64,000 nt of DNA. Origin: Tanytarsus gracilentus. Its lineage: Eukaryota > Arthropoda > Insecta > Diptera > Chironomidae. Both the position numbers and the translations under genes were made by a program. Each line of letters opens with the position of its first letter. The stretch's first letter is position 1. Below, piece by piece: positions 24,740-38,253 of this stretch. Below the pieces are notes generated by a model that had not been told where the DNA came from, searched no databases, and worked only from the letters and a program-made list of their open reading frames with translations. Where the stretch lies: the NCBI GenBank assembly GCA_038502055.1, contig JAXRKN010000036.1:248001-312000 (forward strand). Reading direction: 5' to 3'.

Positions 24740-25534
24740 AATTATGTATTTTCGCTCTGAAATGCTTAATAATTTCAAAACAATCAGCTTTGAAATCAAA
24801 TAAATGGCATCATTGATTTTTATGTTTCAAAAAACTGAAATTTTGTCGCATATGCTTCGCACATGGGAACCGATTTGATTTCGGAAGATCCTCAAAAAAC
24901 AGATTTTTCCTTTTTTCTCTCTCTCGATTCCTTCATGTGTCAATACTTGACAAGAGAAAAGTTTTTTGTTCTTCCTCACACATTCAAATATTTGCTCAGC
25001 TATTAAGGCTTCAAACGGCGACTTTTGTTCTTGTTCCGAATCATTTACTCTTTTTTTCTCTGTTTGCCTTCCCGTCTATATTTAAAATATAATAAAAAAA
25101 ACCATAAAACTTTCTTTTACACATTTTATTTTGCATCATAACTTGATAGTAATTACAATACCAATCAATTAAAATTATTATGGTATTAACTAAAATTTGG
25201 CTAATCAATCGATTCACTTCATGTATTTTTTATATGTACATACATTAATCATAAAAATAAACTAAACGGTGCATTCAATGTTAGTTAAGTCGTGCGTGTG
25301 CAGATTTATTTCACTGGGTTACAAATATTTTAGGATGTGTGAAATTTGTTTTAAAAAAAATTATAATGAACTTTAAAAATCTTTCTATTCTTTTTTCTTT
25401 TTGAGCATAGTCTTAGAAATTAATTTTGCGATAAAAATGTTGCTGACTTTTAATACTGCATTCTCTCTCTCATTTTAAAAAATATATGTTTTGATAAGTA
25501 CTATCGACTAAAAAGGATGCTTGCGAGTTCCATT
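24740..25534. other. Spacer / presumed eya 3' UTR
   Basis: This lies immediately downstream of the eya stop codon on the minus strand. TTTATT motifs (AATAAA on the minus strand) near 25300 and 25120 could be poly(A) signals. No coding exon is seen. Confidence 0.4.
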
Positions 25535-28500
25535 TCATAAGAAGCCCATCTCGAGTGCGGTATATAAAGCCTTAATGTCCTTATGCGTCGAAATTCGCCA
25601 GAAGGGAAAGTTAAGGTTCTTCGATGCCTTCTCCTCGTCTTGTCCATCACCGACCACTACGTACGTGCTTTTACGTCCAAATCGAGTCACGATTCGTTCG
25701 AAACATGATTCTTTGCCTATACATAAATTAAGAAAGCAGAAAAAAATTGTTTAAAAATTTATTGCGAAGAATAAGGCAAAAATCCCTTACCACATTTCGT
25801 TGCACTGTAAATATTTTCTATAGGGAAAACGCCGCCCAAGCCAAACAACATCACTTTTGCTAATGCCGGCACTAATTGTGTCGTTGTCACGAGAACATTT
25901 ACACAATTTTCACGTTGAGCGATCATCGTGAGGCATGTTGTAACGAGCGATGCCCAATTGTCTGTCAGCGTTTCAATTTCATTGCGCACTTGTAGCCAAT
26001 GATCACGTTTTGGACCCAATAAACCGCCCACGCTAATTAAAAATTAAAAAGTGAGGTTAAAAATTCTGTCAAAATGGCGTCGAAAAGTAATGAAACTCAC
26101 TTTGCCCTATAATTATTATAAATTTCCTTAATTTTACGATATCGAAATGCGAGTTTTCTCATCCAATCGACACCACCACGTACGCCATTTGGTAAGCAAA
26201 TATTTGGTGCTCCTGTGGAAACAAAAAAGAAAGAAAGAAGATAAAATAGAGGAAAAGTTTTCTTCTTTCCCTCGCCCTTTTCTCTCATTTCGCTTTATGT
26301 TATTCTAATGGCAAAATAAATATTTGAAGACGTTCATCAAACACACACAACATTTTAGGAGAGAAATGTCAGAGAGTTAATGCAGGCAGGCGAGGGTGAA
26401 TGCGAAATGTTTGTTTAGCCAAAAAGTCAAAATAAATTTTATTTCTCGTCTGACATTTTAATTTCATTAAAGCTAGTTTGAACTAAAGTTCTTTGTGAAA
26501 AAAGAGAGAAGAAAAAATTTTCACTTACCTTGCGTACTTCCAGCTTGAAAGCCATCAGTAGCAAAATTATAAGTACTCAAGTCCTGTCCATTATCGTCCG
26601 ACGAGACATCGTCTATGTGAACTTGATCGCACTCTTCAATGTCGTTGAAGAAGAAGTGTGCATCAGCCATTGTAAAAATCATCTCTTCCATCCGATAGCC
26701 CAATTGAGCGGCAAGACCGGGATCCTAATTAAGCATCATCATGTTTTTTAAATATGACTCAATTTAATATCTTTAATGATTTACCTTTTGATAGCGATTT
26801 GGATAAGTGCCGGTTAAGAGTGTGTGAAAAATGATGATTGTCTCATCGAGATCCCATACGAACACTCTTTCCGGCGGCTTAACACTTTCGGCCGAGGGTG
26901 TATCGTTCAATGCAGATCGCGTGGGACTCGTGTTTTGCTGTCTTCTGCCACGCGCCTTGCCTTTCGTCGTTGGCGTTGTCTTTGCCGTCGCATGATTACT
27001 GGTATTTGGCGATATCGACAATGGCGATTGCGGGGAATGTCCTAAGCCCGATGGAGTGCCAGGCGCTTCGGATGGACTCTCGGGCATTGCAGAAATATGA
27101 AAATTTTGACTACTACTTGAGCCGGCCGGCGAGCCAACGTAGGGTGAATAATTAGCCGGAGCATAATAGTTGCTGTATTGATCGTTATAGTAATTCGAGT
27201 AATCCTGTTGAGTCGCTCCAAACTGTCCGAAATTATTGTAGCCATAGGTTTGATAAATTTGTGCAGAATTATTATTTGTGGCGTAGCTCGACGGCAAATA
27301 TGCATTCGGCGAGGGAATTTTCGACGCTGACCTTGTCGAATATGCAGATCCATATGAAGTATAAAATGGAGGTGTGTATTGTTGCATGCTAAACAGAAAA
27401 AAAGTATCAAACTGGTTATGCGGAACTTAAATTTTTCCTTTAAATCTTCGAACCTGTTATAATAGTTATAATAATCTTGCTTATGATCGTTGTAAGCGTT
27501 TGAACTTTGTGAAGCTTCTAAGTTTATTGTGTTTGTACAAAAGAGTGCCGGATCTAGGTGCGAAGGCGCGAGAGGGAGGTTTTGTGTGTCCACCAATGGA
27601 CCTGCGGGACTTTTTAATTCAGTTTTAACTGTAAAAATAATTTTGTTAGAAATTTTAGAGATTTTAATTTTAAGCAAATCTCACCAGAGCTTGTCGCTGC
27701 ATCGTTGTTGAGCCAATGCGACATGCCCAGCTCAGGCGCCAGTGTATTGGAGCTGCCACCACAAAGTGAATTTGCTGCTAGATGTATGGATGAGCTTCCA
27801 AGCGACGATAAAGCCGTCAAGCCTTCAATTGGCGTAGGATGATGGTTTATGGTTGAAGTCCCGCTGCTCGTTGACGAATTATTGTGTTTAGAACTGTTTA
27901 TACTTCCAGATAGAGATGTTGTCGAGTTAAGATGATATAAATGATTGTTATTATAGAGATTATTGCTCAATGTTGCCGGAGTGGACGTGCTGGTGGGTAA
28001 AGATGAGGACGACGATGACACACTCGTAGGCGTAGACGATGGAAGTGAAACTGAGGCGGAAGATGATAAATTCAATCCACTTATTGTGGCCGTTTGCGAG
28101 CTATGCTGTCGATATTGATGATAAAGAGATTGATTTGAATTTTGATGGTTTAAGCTATGTGAGAGAAGCGGAGCTCCACTGCAGTCAATTGGCGAAGATA
28201 ATTCGACGCTACATAATCTGTAAAATATTAAAATAAATTTTATCATCAATTTTTTTTACTTAATTTACGCCCTCACACATTTTTTGTGTGGATATTTTGC
28301 ATGCTGATCCACATTCGAAATGGACCACAGAGATTATAATGCGCACATGTTAAACAGATGCTGATGTAAAAAAAGTCAATAAAAATACAAAATTGATTTT
28401 TCGACTAGTTTTTTTTCAAAAAATATTTTTGTGCATGAAGAACCCAAAAAAAGAACAAGGAAGATCTTTAAAAAATTCCGAGAAATAATAAATTTTCTAT

Positions 28501-31500
28501 GCATGCAGCTTCTCAGTTAGACCTTAATAATTTTCTCATTCGTTAACGAATTTTTTCCACAAGAACTTGACGCTTCGTAAGAATTAAAGCAATGAATGAG
28601 AACATCTTATTACACACTCCAATTAGTTACAATTTTATAATTAGTGTTAAATGTCATTTTTAGAATTTTTCTCCTTTTTGATCTTCTTTCTTCACATTCC
28701 CGGCATCTTATGAACGCATCGGTGTCAACAATTTGACAATTTCTCGCTCTCTCTCTCGGCATGCATATGGAAGTTTTTTAAAGTATTTGGTGATGAGTGT
28801 TTACGTCGAATATTTTTTATTCCCTTAAAAATCTCAAGCTGCCTCATTTCTGGCTTTATAAATCATTTAGCAAAACAACAAATGTGTCAAGTGTGCCTTT
28901 TTCCGTCTTGCGAGTAAAAAAGATGTGAATTGACTCAGATTTTTGGTCCTTTTACTGGCCTTAAAAAGTTTTAAAACATAAACATGTGTTCCGAGAAAAC
29001 ACATTGCATTTATGCGAGTGTCAAGTGTTTATGCGAAAAAATAAAGAAAAATGGGAAAAATTTTCGGGATTATTAATGGCCTTAAATGTTTGCTAATTTT
29101 AGAGATTTAAAAAATTTTCTTAATATTTTTTTCAAGGGATGGCAAATTATTAAGTTCACAAAAAAATTATGTCTATTTTTTGACAAATAAAAAATGTTTT
29201 AAAATTTAAAATATTTTCCCCTTTTTAAAAATATTTCTAGGGATTTTTTCATCTTGTAAAAACAAAATCTTTATTCATTTATATAAAGCAGCGTGATGAA
29301 GTGTCATGACTTTTGAGATTAAGATAAACATTCGTGTGCATCATGAAAGTAATTTGTTACAGAAAATGCATTATGCGCTCTTGACGTTAAACTGTTATAA
29401 TTTTCAATCGCGCACATATTTACTCAACAAATAGCTTTTAATGTTATCGCATGGTGTGCGCGGGTTTTATGATCATGCTTTTGTTTCTATGTCTACTCGT
29501 TCAGATTCGATAATGTAATTATTTTATTATGTCTTGACTTAGTGCGGTGTGTTTATCTACTGAGAACTGTCGCACTTTATATTATTTATGAAGTCAAAAG
29601 AGAAATATTATTTAAAAACTGCGAAGCTTTAAAAAAATAATACAAAAAAGATGTTTACATTATTTCACTCTGATTCATTACCAACCGACGGCAAACATTT
29701 CCAGGAAGAAAAAATTGATAAAGAGAGAACGATAAAATTCCTTTTGAAAACTTAATCCTTAGGAAGGAATTTTTACCGGGCAAAAGGACTCATTCACATA
29801 TTTCTCGATGATAACAATCAGCAGATGATCTGATTTTTTTTTTGTAAAAAGAGGACGAAAGAAATTTGATTCCTCCGATATATCCTCGAGTATGAAGTAA
29901 GCAAAAAGGCTAACTATAGTTATTAGACACACAATTTAACATTCATAAAGCCTCAACGCAGGTGAAAAATTTCCTTTCTCCTGGATTTGAACCTTTTTTT
30001 TCACTGTAAAAATGGATGAAAGAAATTCGAAACTTTTCTCTTTCTTAATCTTCACAGTACCGAGAAAATTGCACAGTAGTAGTTTATTTGAATTACATCA
30101 TTTAATGTCCCATCGTTCTATTGATAGATAGATAGATAGATGACAAAGAGGTAGCACGCTGGAGTTACCAGGAGGACGCGCCCGTTTTAATTTCCTTTTC
30201 CATAGCTCGAAAGCTTAGGCTGAGGATAAAAAGTAATAGGCTCTTAAGATTTCTCTTAAGAATAGAGTATAAATACCCCTTTTTTCCCCCTCGACAGCAG
30301 GCGTCCCCGCGGGAATCGCCCACCTCGGGAGCTGATTTAATGTCCCATCGTTCTATTGTTAAAAATATTCAATCTTCAGGTGAGGTTGAAAAATTCTTCG
30401 CCGAGCGCATAAAATAAATTAAGCGACACATAAAACTAATTTGAATCACACGGAAAATGAGTTTTAAAATGTGTCGTCACGTCCAATCATAAATAACATT
30501 AACCTTCACCCATGCGAGATTCCATAAATGTCAAGAACGCTGCACAGTGACAATTGTTCAATTTGTGAAATAGATAAGGACCACCCCGTGCGAACATGAT
30601 GAAGCATTCACTGTAATTATATGTAAAATATACCCGAAATCACGGAATGACTAAAATTTAAATTGTATTTAACATCAGACAAATTTGTTGTTTTTTTCTT
30701 TCTCGTCGACCACTTTTCCTCTCTTTTTTTTCGTGTGTCTTTTTTAATACTTTCCCACTTCGTTCTCTCACATTGTGATACCCAAAGCACATTAACATAA
30801 AGTTTTATGTTCTGTCGTGTTCAACTGTGATATCGTTTTTATGTTAACAGATGATATTTGTAGCCCCAGAATTTTTTTATCTTGTAATTTTTGGTTGAGG
30901 TGTCAATGATAAAATAAATTGTGTCGTTTTATAAAAAGAGGGAGAAAAATAAAAACAAAAAAAAATGTGGACAGCAAATAAAAATTAACATGATCGCCAC
31001 ACTCGAACTCGGATGACTGGTGCGAGAGAAAATTCCGGAATGCGTAATTTAAGAAAGAAAAAAATTAATTTCTTACCGATTATTTTTATCATTCACTGTC
31101 TCTGACGGTTCTGTTTTTGCTCGTTTAACCTGCAACAAAAAAAGAGACAAATAATTAAAAATACATAAAAATTAATTAGGCCTGTCGCATCGTTAAATTC
31201 ATCTCATTATCGCATCTTCATGTGAATGCAAAGATCTAAAAATGCATTGAGTAGTTAATATGTCAATGTTTAATACACGCCACTAAGTGTTTATGTTATT
31301 TCAGAGAATTTCTTAAAATAAACAATTTATATAGTCAGCGACGGCCGCTGCCTCGACACTGCATATATACGCGAGAGAAAAATTATTTACATATTAGCTA
31401 AAGAACTTCCGCTTAGTCATAATCCGATCATTATATTTTATGACATTCTAAATAAAACAACTTGTGACGCAACATGATTGAACTGTAATTATATAGAGTC

Positions 31501-32929
31501 ACTTGACAAATAACCCGGAGGAATTTTAAGATGTGAAATATGGCTTTTCATGCTCACTTCATGTTGCATCATTTTTCAAGAAGAAATGTGTACACAAAAT
31601 TTCTCTCGATGCACTGTCACTTGATTAATTGGCTTGAAAATCATCCTTTTTTGGGTTAAGTGTTAAGATTTGTGTTTTAAGTTCATTTCCATGACAAATT
31701 CTCGGAATTTCCAATTAAAGATTTTTTTGAGGTAATTTTTAAATAATTTAAAATTTTTTAACAATTTTTAAAAAATTAAAACCAATTCAAAAAGTTAAGA
31801 AAAAATCAACTTGCACTTTTAATCCGCAGAAGCTTGAAATTTTATCATTTAACAAGAAGCCATTAAGATAAGAAAATGTGTCTGAAGCTTTAAAATTCTT
31901 TCGCATTTCTTTGTCTTTTCGTTTCTGAGTGTATAAATAAAATAAAAATATTTGAAAATCATCAACTTCCATAATCACATTCTAATCTAAGCCAGCGAGA
32001 AAAAAAAATATTCCATATTTCTAATTTTATTTCTATGCCTTTTCTGTCACGTTTCTTATCTCGAGCTAAAAATCAAATTGCAAGAAAGTGTCAAAAACTC
32101 GACAAACGAGATTTTTAAGCTAAACTGTTGAAAAATTTGTACCATGTGTGTGAATAGAATATCTTGACACGTTAAAACTCTAGCAGCGCACTGGGACGAG
32201 ATGGTGAGCGATAAACTAATGTGAATTCCTCATGAAAATTTATTTCAATCTATTTAAAATCAATTAATAAAACCATAAAATTCACACATCACGCCAATAA
32301 ATTATTCATGTTCTTTTCTCTCTTCGCGAGAGCTCTCGTGGAGCGCAACACAACGACACAAAGAGGTGAACGAGAGGAGATGAAAAAGGCACAAAACAAA
32401 CTAACGATGAATAATTAATTTAATGAAATTAGTTGAAATTTATGGAAATTTATTTAAATGAATATTTATAACTGTTTGCCTTTTGATATGATCTCATTGA
32501 GAATTTATCACAAAAATCACATGAATGAATTATCCCTTTTTTTAGATCCCCATTGGGTGCATCATTTAAGGATGCAGTGATAAACATCTCACACACAAAA
32601 AGAAATGAATTTTTAACCTTGATATTCTAATAGCTGATAAATGAAGAAGTAGCGGGTTCTGTTATAGGTGGCAATGAATCTATCAAAAGTGATCAATTTC
32701 TCAAATTTAAATGTCTTTAAGCTTTTATAGTTTGCTCGTGGAATTTTTATTATTCACCAATATAAAAAATAATTAATGGCTTGAAAAAAGAGACGACTTT
32801 TTTACAACATTACTTTTTTTTGAGTGTGATTTTCTTATAAAGTACCTTAGGTTCAATGTCTATCATTTTCTCAATCAGTCCTGCACAGCGGGGAGCTGAT
32901 AAATAACTACAAGGCATTAATGTCACCAT
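25535..32929 (-). CDS. eya: Eyes absent, transcriptional coactivator and HAD-type protein phosphatase
   Basis: Nine coding exons, high to low: 32929-32846, 31129-31077, 28217-27685, 27628-27454, 27388-26785, 26724-26529, 26212-26101, 26032-25791 and 25716-25535. All are GT-AG with consistent phases, giving 726 aa. Eya partners Sine oculis in the retinal determination network and is also a haloacid-dehalogenase phosphatase. The short first exon (MVTLMPCSYLSAPRC...IEPK) and the 53-bp second exon (VKRAKTEPSETVNDKNN) resemble the Drosophila N-terminus. A Ser/Thr/Tyr-rich transactivation region follows, with Gly/Tyr/Asn-rich YNNFGQFGATQQDYSNYYND. The C-terminal Eya domain is residues 456-726. It starts RVFVWDLDETIIIFHTLLTG, with DLDET (461-465) holding the nucleophile Asp, and ends STHKDIKALYTALEMGFL. 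The motif VVVGDGQDEE supplies the last HAD acidic residues. The introns of 2.86 and 1.7 kb and the 5.3 kb upstream are likely rich in enhancers (inference). Confidence 0.95.
30100..30123 (+). repeat. Left target-site duplication of SINE-like insertion
   Basis: A 24-bp segment beginning ATTTAATGTCCC is repeated exactly at 30335-30358. The two copies bracket 211 bp of unrelated, more GC-rich sequence. Confidence 0.85.
30124..30334 (-). mobile_element. SINE-like or 5'-truncated non-LTR retrotransposon insertion
   Basis: 211 bp are bounded by a perfect 24-bp direct repeat, the hallmark of target-primed reverse transcription. The end next to the left repeat is a (GATA)n tract, which on the minus strand is a TATC-type 3' tail, so the element lies in the minus orientation. 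The interior is much more GC-rich than the surrounding intron (for example GCGTCCCCGCGGGAATCG). No terminal inverted repeats and no reading frame are seen, so a SINE or a short 3' fragment of a LINE is more likely than a MITE. The minus-strand 5' part contains GGGCGATTCCC, weakly like a pol III B box. The identical flanking repeats indicate a recent insertion. It sits in the largest eya intron, in the same orientation as the gene. Confidence 0.8.
30335..30358 (+). repeat. Right target-site duplication of SINE-like insertion
   Basis: An exact copy of the 24 bp at 30100-30123. The bases just outside differ on both sides, which defines the duplication length. Confidence 0.85.
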
Positions 32930-35900
32930 TTCACATAAACTCTCCGAGTGAATAATTAATAGTTTTTACTTTTCTCACAATCTGATTTCTTCTGTCGCCA
33001 TTAATTTTTGGACATTCTCGATTATTCATTCACTTTTTGATTATCAATATTCGGACAGCAATTCCACTCTTTTTTTTTATTTTCTTCTCTTTTTGTTTTA
33101 AATCTTTCTTTCACATTTCATCGGAGAGCACTTTTTTTATATATTTTTTTTGGTGTGTTCGCGATGCTTCAACTCGTTACATTTTATTTAAATCCTCTCG
33201 CGTCATCACATTTACTGCATTTTCTCATGCTCGCTCTATAATTCATTCAGAAATTGATGAACATCATGAGAATAATTAAAAATGATATCACTCAACAATT
33301 CATTAATTAAGTGCAAGGCCCTTTGCACATTTCCTCGCAATTTCATCTGACGATGAGCACTTTTGCCGTCTCAATGACCGATTAATGTAAATTCAAAAAT
33401 CATGCAATCAAACTTTTTCTTAATTACTCGTTAATGTCTCTCTACTCCACACACATCATGCAAAAATTTGCTGCTTAATACCTTCAAGTTTTTCTTCTTC
33501 TTTCTTTTAAATTATCCAATTTATTTTTTTTATCACAGATTTATTTATTTTTTATTTAACGTTAATAATTGTTTTTCAACGTATTTATTATTTTTTTTTT
33601 TGTTGTATTAAATTATCCGCAATGTGTCGCAAAAGCACATATTATCTCACCGGGATCTCACAAACAACTGATTTGTTTTGTGAGTATCGAGTTGTAGAGG
33701 CGAGAGAATAACATAAATCGAAATGTGAATATCGCCGTCTCTATCTTGCGTGCATGACTTTCCAATAATTCTGTCTCAGCTCGCAAGTTAACGCTTGCTC
33801 ATCCCATTTCTCTATAGAGCAAAAAAAGAGCATGATATATTTTTTTTCGGGGGCTGTTGGTAAGCGAGAAATGAAGAAAATTAAATTGTAGTACATAGAA
33901 ATTTTTGTTGTTGTTCTTTTCATGCATGCATCGAATGTTCATTTTATGAAATGCTGGAGGATAAAAATAAAAAATAAATCATTCAACTGAAAGGGCATTG
34001 TCAAAAGTGGTGAGGAATAAAAAAATATGTGATGTGATAGAGGAAAAACAAAAAGGGAACAGATTGTCTACATTTTATATCAACAAGCGAAGCATTAAAA
34101 GTAAAACAGCGGCAAGAGCATCAACAATAAACTCAAACGGTACTGGCTGGAAAAAAAACTGAAAATCGACCCTTTTATGATGGTTAATAATGTGTTCATT
34201 CAATTGAAATTCCTATTGTCATTCGCTCTTTCATCATTACTTTTTTGTTCGGCTATGTCATGTTCACGATGTTGTATGATATATATGCACACATGATGTT
34301 TCTCGCTGCTGACGATGAAGAAAGATGGCTGTACGTGGAAGCCCTTTAAACCATGAATTTGAGCTTTAGTGACGTGAAAAATTAATTTCTTTTCGCTGTA
34401 AGGCCGAATAGTTCTTGGAATTTTTATGATTGGAACTAAACATGACTGCTGGTGAATGAATTTTTCTCTCATGCATTAAATAATTTTTTTTTCTACCGTA
34501 TTGCAAGTGGTTGTCGCATAATGTGGCTGAATTTTTATTTTCATTGACAAAAGAAACGCTTTAGATTAATTTACAAGACGTGAGATTGTAATAAGACACG
34601 TTGTTATAATTTTCTATTCCCGCACTTGATTCCGAGAAGATTTGCCTTTTTTTTACAAAAGCAAATGATAACGCGACATCAACAAGAATTTCTTGTCAGA
34701 CAAATGATCGTATTGCATCCAGTGTACACTTTTGTGTAAATATTTTTATAATAATCGCAAGTCATTGAATTTCCGTTACATAAAAAATTTAAACCAATTT
34801 TTGAAGTTAAAAATATATGAAAGCTCTCGCTGTGATTTTCGCAAAAAAAATATTTTAATTCACTATCAGTTTTGAGATTCATCGGAGATAGGGAGAAAAA
34901 TAAAAAAATATTTCTAACGCTTTCTTGAAAGACGAGAGAAAAAGAAAAATGCTTTCATCTTATAATATTCTTCGTATCACACAATGCCTGATCAAATTTT
35001 ATGCAAACGAAGCGCGTTACTTTTTACACTGAATATTTTCCAATATATATGACTATAATGAAAGAATCAGATTTGTCAGCGATCATGTGATAAGCATGAA
35101 ATGTTCACGAAATTAAATACGACTTTCATGCTTGTCGTGCAATAAAATGAGCTTAAAGAAAAAGTGAAATAGAGAAAAGGAGTAAAATTTCATAATGTGG
35201 CAGAGCGATGCAATTTTAACTCATTTTTTTTAATTTGCGACTTCAATCGAAGTTCTTTGGCTGCGAGCGTAATCAAGTGCCGATTTTATATTTTATCAAG
35301 GTCATTTATTTTAATAAAAAAACAAAAATTTTTTGACATTAGATCCGATCACATATCGAATGTCTTGACTCTCTTTTTATTTTTTTTTCGTTCAATGCAA
35401 TTATATTTGATGATTGAAAATTTCCTACCCACCCGTAATTTTTCATTATTTTTCCCGCATCTTTCACTAACGCATGCTAGTTAGCAGAAAAAAAGTATCA
35501 GGTTGCTTATATTGAGTAAGGGTTGAAGATTATCGAGTAAATTCGTAAAATATGGACCTGAAATTAATTAAATTATGTGGTTGCGAGGTTACGTGCACAC
35601 ACATTGAAAGGGTGATTTTATTAAAGGTATTTTTCAATGTTGCGATAAGAGGTCAATTTTAACCCTTTATGGAAAAATTGTTTTATACAGAAAATTAAAT
35701 CAATGATTTATCGTAAAGATTTCTTGCGAACCGTTAAAAAGAGGTAAAAAAATTCTTGCAAATTTTAAAGGGTCAACATTAATTTTTTTTACAAGACTCA
35801 GCGTGAGAAAAATTTTGTACAACAAATTCTTCAAACCTGAGTAATCGATAAAAAAAAGTTATTATGTGAGCCAAATATTTTTTTAGCAGCAAAATCAAAA

Positions 35901-38253
35901 TGCAAAAAAAAATCATCGTAATAATGATGAAAAAAGAGCACTAAGCTTATTTTTATATTCACACACAAAAGGAATAAATATCAATATCTCAAAAAATCAT
36001 GTAGAGTATCATTAAATATCACATTGAATGAATGTAGATCAGTGAAGGAAATGCTAAACGATTAAATTACAACTTGTTTATAGGTGAACATTGCGAGACG
36101 CATTGAAATGTCTTCTATTAAATCGTAAACTTTTTTAATACTTTGTGTATCGTCATGTCTAAATTTTGGTGGCAGTGCATTAATTAATAAAGTTCTAAAA
36201 ATATTTTTTTAATGCTTGTAATTTAAGAGGAAATTCGTTTTAATTTATTTGAGAGCAAGATAATTAATTTTTTTGTATAATTTAAACCATCAATCAAGTT
36301 TATGCATGATGAAACTTTTAATTAAATCTACAATGAGTAATTTTAAAAGAAAATCAATATAATTATTTTGCGTTTCTTAAAGATGAAAAAAAATCGTCGA
36401 TTGGCTAAAAGATGAGAAGATAAAAATTCAAAAAGGTGTTACCCGCCCAATAAGTCGTTGTTGAACATGCGTAATACCATCTTGTATTGATTTTTGCGTG
36501 TAAAAATTTTTCGCTTGCATTTTTGACTTCGCATTCCCACGTACGATATTTTGGAATTTTTATCCACACCATACGGCACTGGTGTGAGGTAGTTTGAAAA
36601 ATCATTTAGATCTAAGATGATCAATAAAGAAAATGTTAACAAAATTCTTGATGTCTTACAAACTATTATTGACATAAATTAAATTAATTTTTTACTCCTC
36701 AAGCCTATACATATATTTATTTTTCGTATGGAGCTCTCACGAGAACGACAATAATTTCTCCTTGGCTCGAGAATAGTGAAGATAAAACAGTATAATAAAA
36801 AAAAACGAGAGAAAAAAAATATACATAAAATGCTTTATCTTGTTTAAAATCTCAAAAATGCCACCTCTGAGTATGAAGGCAGCATTGGAACGCGAGGCAA
36901 GAGCACAAAATTACAAAAATGTTTAAATTTGTCACCTGAGCATTGCAATTAATAAAATTTCTCAGATCCAAATTATTTTCTGAATTCTCTTTTCGTATTT
37001 TCTGATTAATATGGAAGAATTTTTTGTGGAAGATAAATTGAAATTTTCCTCGACTCCTCGATGAGACGGAGAAAATAACATTTACAAATTTAAATGACAC
37101 ATAAAAATCAGTTCGCTAATTTATATTCAGACCTATTGAAATTTAACTAATTTTATCACTTTTGTCCATGATAATAAAAATAAAATTTTACATTTTTATT
37201 TTTGGGAAAAATTTCACAAATGATTACCAGAAAATTTATATGGAAATTTTTAATAGAAAATAAATTGAATAGTTAAGTCGAAAATTCTAAATAAATTTTT
37301 ACATCCATATTATATTTCTTCTTTTTTAAAAGTGTAAAAATTTAAATAAAAAAGAATCCAATATGGAAATTTATTGAAAATTGATTTTCTTGACCACACA
37401 AAATTTGAAATATAATTTTTATGTACATTCGATGAAAACCCGAGATGGTTTTGACATGCTTTTAAATCATTGAACATAAATCTACGTTGCAATCTTTTCA
37501 ATAATTTAAAAAGATGTGAATGAAATCTCAGCATTTTAAAGCTCACTCAATGTGTTGAAGAAAATGAATGATTTTTTCTAAATAATGTCAAACTCCGAAG
37601 CCACAAAAACATATCACGAGTAAAAAGATTTCAATTACAAACAAGTTTGAAGTTTCTGTTGATGTTGCGGTTTTCATTATGGTTTGAAAAAGAAACTTTA
37701 GAGTCATGGGATTGATTTTAAAGAATTTTGCCGTTTTCTAATTACTCATGTTAAGTTTTTGATATCATATTTGCTATTTCTCTAACAGGAAACCGAAAGA
37801 CAAGTGCTTTCTATTGCTGCGCTTGCTATTTTTGCCTTCAATGTGCATATTTTTATGAAATCTTAGAATGATGCATGGCAGTAAAGAAAGAAAAATAGCG
37901 GCAGTTCAAAAGATTTGTAATGAGAAAAATTTCAATAGAATAAATTAAAATAAATAAATAAAGATTTTCTCAAAACAAGAAACCGCTTTAAAAGTTTTGT
38001 AATAATTTCAATCGTCTTAATATATTTTTGTGAAATTTTTTTATCCTTTGCACATTTTTTAAAAATAACGGTCAGTCAAAATTTGAATTTTAAAAATTTC
38101 TTCTTCTTCCGCTTCGATTTCTGGTAAAGTCGGTAAAAGCGTCATATTATAAAAACATTGGAGAAAAATAAACGAAAAAATTAATTTTACAAGTTCATAC
38201 CGCTTTAAGGTTGTCCAATTATAATTAAATCTATGAATAACTGAAGAGCAATC
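32930..38253. other. 5.3 kb non-coding interval between divergent eya and SMC1
   Basis: AT-rich, with only short spurious ORFs. It should contain the eya 5' UTR/promoter (minus strand) and, near its right end, the SMC1 promoter. I found no confident TATA, RNA gene or transposon. Its size, compared with the few hundred bases between most genes here, fits the control region of a developmental gene (inference). Confidence 0.5.

Larger units (their letters stand above)
28218..31076 (-). other. Large intron of eya (between coding exons 2 and 3)
   Basis: 2.86 kb of AT-rich intronic sequence, with no other coding exon detected. It holds the SINE-like insertion at 30124-30334 and is a reasonable place for eya enhancers, though no specific site could be named. 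Confidence 0.6.

Noticed and set aside
30124..30334. MITE (terminal-inverted-repeat DNA transposon)
   Set aside because: The ends are not inverted repeats of each other. The 24-bp duplication and simple-repeat tail fit target-primed reverse transcription instead.
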